Origin: Enterococcus faecalis 13-SD-W-01
GTDB lineage: Bacteria; Bacillota; Bacilli; Lactobacillales; Enterococcaceae
Length of the DNA stretch: 41,980 bases
Assembly: GCA_000415185.1 (NCBI GenBank)
Contig: KE351659.1
Location: 1 to 41,980 of the forward strand
Direction of reading: 5' to 3'
Notes under the pieces: generated by a model
The model's input: the letters and a program-made list of their open reading frames with translations, nothing else
Told to the model about the DNA's origin: nothing
Databases searched by the model: none
Made by a program: the position numbers and the translations under genes
Shown: one piece after another, positions 40,208 through 41,980 of the stretch
Layout: each line of letters begins with the position of its first letter
Numbering within the stretch: position 1 is the first letter of the stretch

Positions 40208-41083
40208 TTAATGATTTGTTTTGAGTTCTTCCCAAAATAAATCGGAAGCTTTAGAATGTTCACCTGGTTTTCGGATAAAGGAAAGGTAACTGATCTGATT
40301 TTCTTTTAAGGGACGCGAAACAACGTGAGAAGAGAGCAGTTTATCTACAGTTTCTTTCATAACGACAGCGATACCTAAATCACTTGCTACCATATTAAGC
40401 AATAAATCGATTCTTGTTCCTTCATAATCGATCACGGGTTCAAAACCAGCTTTATGACAGAGTTCAACGACTGCTTGATATAAATTGGTATTTTTTCCCA
40501 GCATCAAAAAATGTTCATTTTTCAACTGTTCAATAGACAAGACTTCTTGTTTTGATAAAGGATGATTTTTCGGTAGTAAAACAACAAATTGATCTTTATC
40601 TGTAATGATCGATTCGTACTCTTCAAGTTCGAGTTGAAAAGTACGTGCGAAAAGAATACTGTTTTCTGACTGCCGCAATGTCGGAAAGAGTTCATTGCTT
40701 TCTTTTTCTTGGATCTGGATCTTTATCTCTGGGTGTCTTTTCAAGAATTCGGATATTTTTTGAAAACCGCGGTAATTTGACATAGTGGGAATCGTATAAA
40801 TCGTCAATGTTTGATTTTGTTTTGCTTCATGCTCCGCTAAAGTATGTTTCAAACCTTGATATTGAGACACGATACTTTTGGCAAAAGGCAAAGTCAATTT
40901 TCCTGATTCTGTCAGGTTGACTTTTCGGTGTGAACGTTCAAATAACTTGGTCTCTAATTCTTTTTCTAAAGCAATGATCTGTTTAGAGACATTTCCTTGT
41001 GTGGTGTAGAAATTCTCTGCAGTTTCAGTGAAATTTTTTGTTTGGGTCAAATCGATGAATAATTCTAATTTTGAAATTTCCAC
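40208..41083 (-). CDS. LysR-family regulator of the decarboxylase operon
   Basis: A 291-residue protein with the LysR winged helix-turn-helix (KLELFIDLTQTKNFTETAEN, then QGNVSKQIIALEKELETKLFER) and a two-lobe effector-binding domain. It lies just upstream of lpdC on the same strand with operator-like palindromes on both sides. Activation of the operon by a phenolic acid is inferred from family behaviour. Confidence 0.9.
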   Translation of the reverse strand: MEISKLELFIDLTQTKNFTETAENFYTTQGNVSKQIIALEKELETKLFERSHRKVNLTESGKLTLPFAKSIVSQYQGLKHTLAEHEAKQNQTLTIYTIPTMSNYRGFQKISEFLKRHPEIKIQIQEKESNELFPTLRQSENSILFARTFQLELEEYESIITDKDQFVVLLPKNHPLSKQEVLSIEQLKNEHFLMLGKNTNLYQAVVELCHKAGFEPVIDYEGTRIDLLLNMVASDLGIAVVMKETVDKLLSSHVVSRPLKENQISYLSFIRKPGEHSKASDLFWEELKTNH

Positions 41084-41104
41084 AAGTCTCGCATCCTTCT
41101 TTTA

Positions 41105-41123
41105 CTATTCCATTTGAGAATAG
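41105..41123. promoter_or_regulatory. Candidate LysR operator between lysR and the DUF554 gene
   Basis: CTATTC-CATTTGA-GAATAG is an inverted repeat with LysR-type T-N11-A geometry and shares the ATTCC/GAAT half sites with the site before lpdC. It could control the divergent lysR and DUF554 genes. Confidence 0.45.
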
Positions 41124-41221
41124 GATAACACAAAAAATTGAATAGGTAAGCAGAAAAAATCTTGTTAAAATGGATATGCACGTTTCAAGGCAAGAAGATT
41201 TATGAAAGAAGGAGAATTTAT

Positions 41222-41953
41222 ATGCCAATTGGTGTAATCATTAATACATTATCTATTTTGCTAGGAGGGATCATTGGCGGACTTCTAGGCAGCAGATTAA
41301 CAGAAAAATTCAAAACAGAGATCAATTTGGTCTTTGGTATTTGTTCCATGGGGATGGGAATCAGCTCGATTGGTTTGATGAAAGATATGCCAGCTGTTAT
41401 TTTTGCATTGGTTATCGGAACGGGTGTAGGATTAGTTCTTCATTTCGGTGAATGGATCAATAAAGGGGCCGCACTTATGCAAAGACCCATCGCAAAACTG
41501 ATTCCAAACGAACATCTAGACATGTCAGAAGAAGAATTCATCAATACATTAGTGACTGTGATCGTCCTATTTTGCGCAAGCGGCACGGGGATCTACGGAA
41601 GCTTGGATTCTGGGATGACTGGCGACAGCACGATTTTGATCTCAAAATCGATTTTAGACTTTTTCACCGCATTGATTTTTGCATGTAACTTAGGATATGT
41701 GGTTTCTGTTATTGCTATACCGCAATTTATTATTTTCGGCAGTTTGTTTTTATTAGCAGGAGTCATTTATCCTTTGACAACCCCTGATATGATTGCTGAT
41801 TTCAAAGCATGCGGCGGCTTTTTGATGTTGGCTACAGGTTTCCGAATGATCAAATTGAAGATGTTTCCAACAGCGGATATGATTCCGGCAATGATACTGG
41901 CCATGCCATTTACGTGGATGTGGATCAATTGGATAGTGCCGCTTATTAGTTAG
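41222..41953 (+). CDS. DUF554 family membrane protein
   Basis: The start at 41222 (MPIGVIINTLSILLGGIIGG) has GAAGGAG upstream; the frame is open to 41162. The 243-residue length is typical of the family. Six or seven membrane helices can be seen, and the family signature NTLSILLGGIIGGLLGS and CASGTGIYGSLDSGMTGD are present. The family is thought to be a transporter-like protein of unknown substrate. It is divergent from lysR, so the aromatic acid pathway could be linked to it. Confidence 0.9.
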   Translation: MPIGVIINTLSILLGGIIGGLLGSRLTEKFKTEINLVFGICSMGMGISSIGLMKDMPAVIFALVIGTGVGLVLHFGEWINKGAALMQRPIAKLIPNEHLDMSEEEFINTLVTVIVLFCASGTGIYGSLDSGMTGDSTILISKSILDFFTALIFACNLGYVVSVIAIPQFIIFGSLFLLAGVIYPLTTPDMIADFKACGGFLMLATGFRMIKLKMFPTADMIPAMILAMPFTWMWINWIVPLIS

Positions 41954-41980
41954 AGGTCGTGAAAGAACCGTTCAGCTCCG

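Overview
The window is the right-hand part of a temperate siphophage genome integrated in a low-GC Gram-positive chromosome, followed by about 6 kb of host DNA. Host genes that look enterococcal (a gallate-type decarboxylase operon with prenyl-FMN synthase, DUF378, a cold-shock protein, DUF554), strong AGGAGG ribosome sites and the phage gene content suggest Enterococcus, possibly of the faecium/hirae/durans group. That assignment is inference. The lysogeny genes and the left attachment site lie to the left, outside the window.

Region by region: 1-4.6 kb holds small early genes, a DUF2800 nuclease-like protein, a free-standing NUMOD4/HNH endonuclease and a DUF2815 single-strand-binding protein. 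4.6-12.1 kb is a replication module: family A DNA polymerase, VapE-type primase/helicase, a non-coding block with at least eight copies of GTCACAC/GTGTGAC beside an AT-rich tract (candidate origin), a VRR-NUC nuclease, and an SNF2 helicase broken by an in-frame amber codon inside its Walker A motif. 12.1-12.9 kb carries an ArpU-like late regulator and a promoter-leader-terminator block. 12.9-24.0 kb is packaging, head and connector genes plus the tail tube. 24.0-33.0 kb is tape measure, Dit, a Tal protein with an S74 self-cleaving chaperone, and a BppU-like receptor-binding protein. 33.0-34.8 kb is lysis (phiLC3-type holin, GH25 lysin). 34.8-35.7 kb has a phage tRNA-Met, a reverse-strand zinc-ribbon cargo gene, and the displaced 3' half of a tRNA-Thr(CGT) that marks attR.

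The two most striking systems are in the head-tail region. First, the major capsid gene and the major tail gene both end in a CCC-T(A/G)A shifty stop. A +1 slip of the Pro codon at each stop opens a frame encoding an Ig/FN3-like domain, and the two domains are clearly homologous. The tail gene has a second CCC-TAA shifty stop at the end of its extension, and another +1 slip there adds a second, different Ig-like domain. The sequence therefore predicts two forms of capsid protein (310 and 421 aa) and three nested forms of tail-tube protein (196, 310 and 399 aa). Second, the MuF-type minor head protein carries a C-terminal HELGH metallopeptidase-like domain and is directly abutted by a small gene that could be its immunity partner. 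This is the arrangement of phage-borne MuF polymorphic toxins.

To the right of attR is host DNA: the original tRNA terminator, a secreted protein with a duplicated domain, a DUF378 membrane protein, a cold-shock protein with a structured leader, the lpdC-lpdB-lpdD operon with its LysR regulator and candidate operator sites, and a divergent DUF554 membrane protein.
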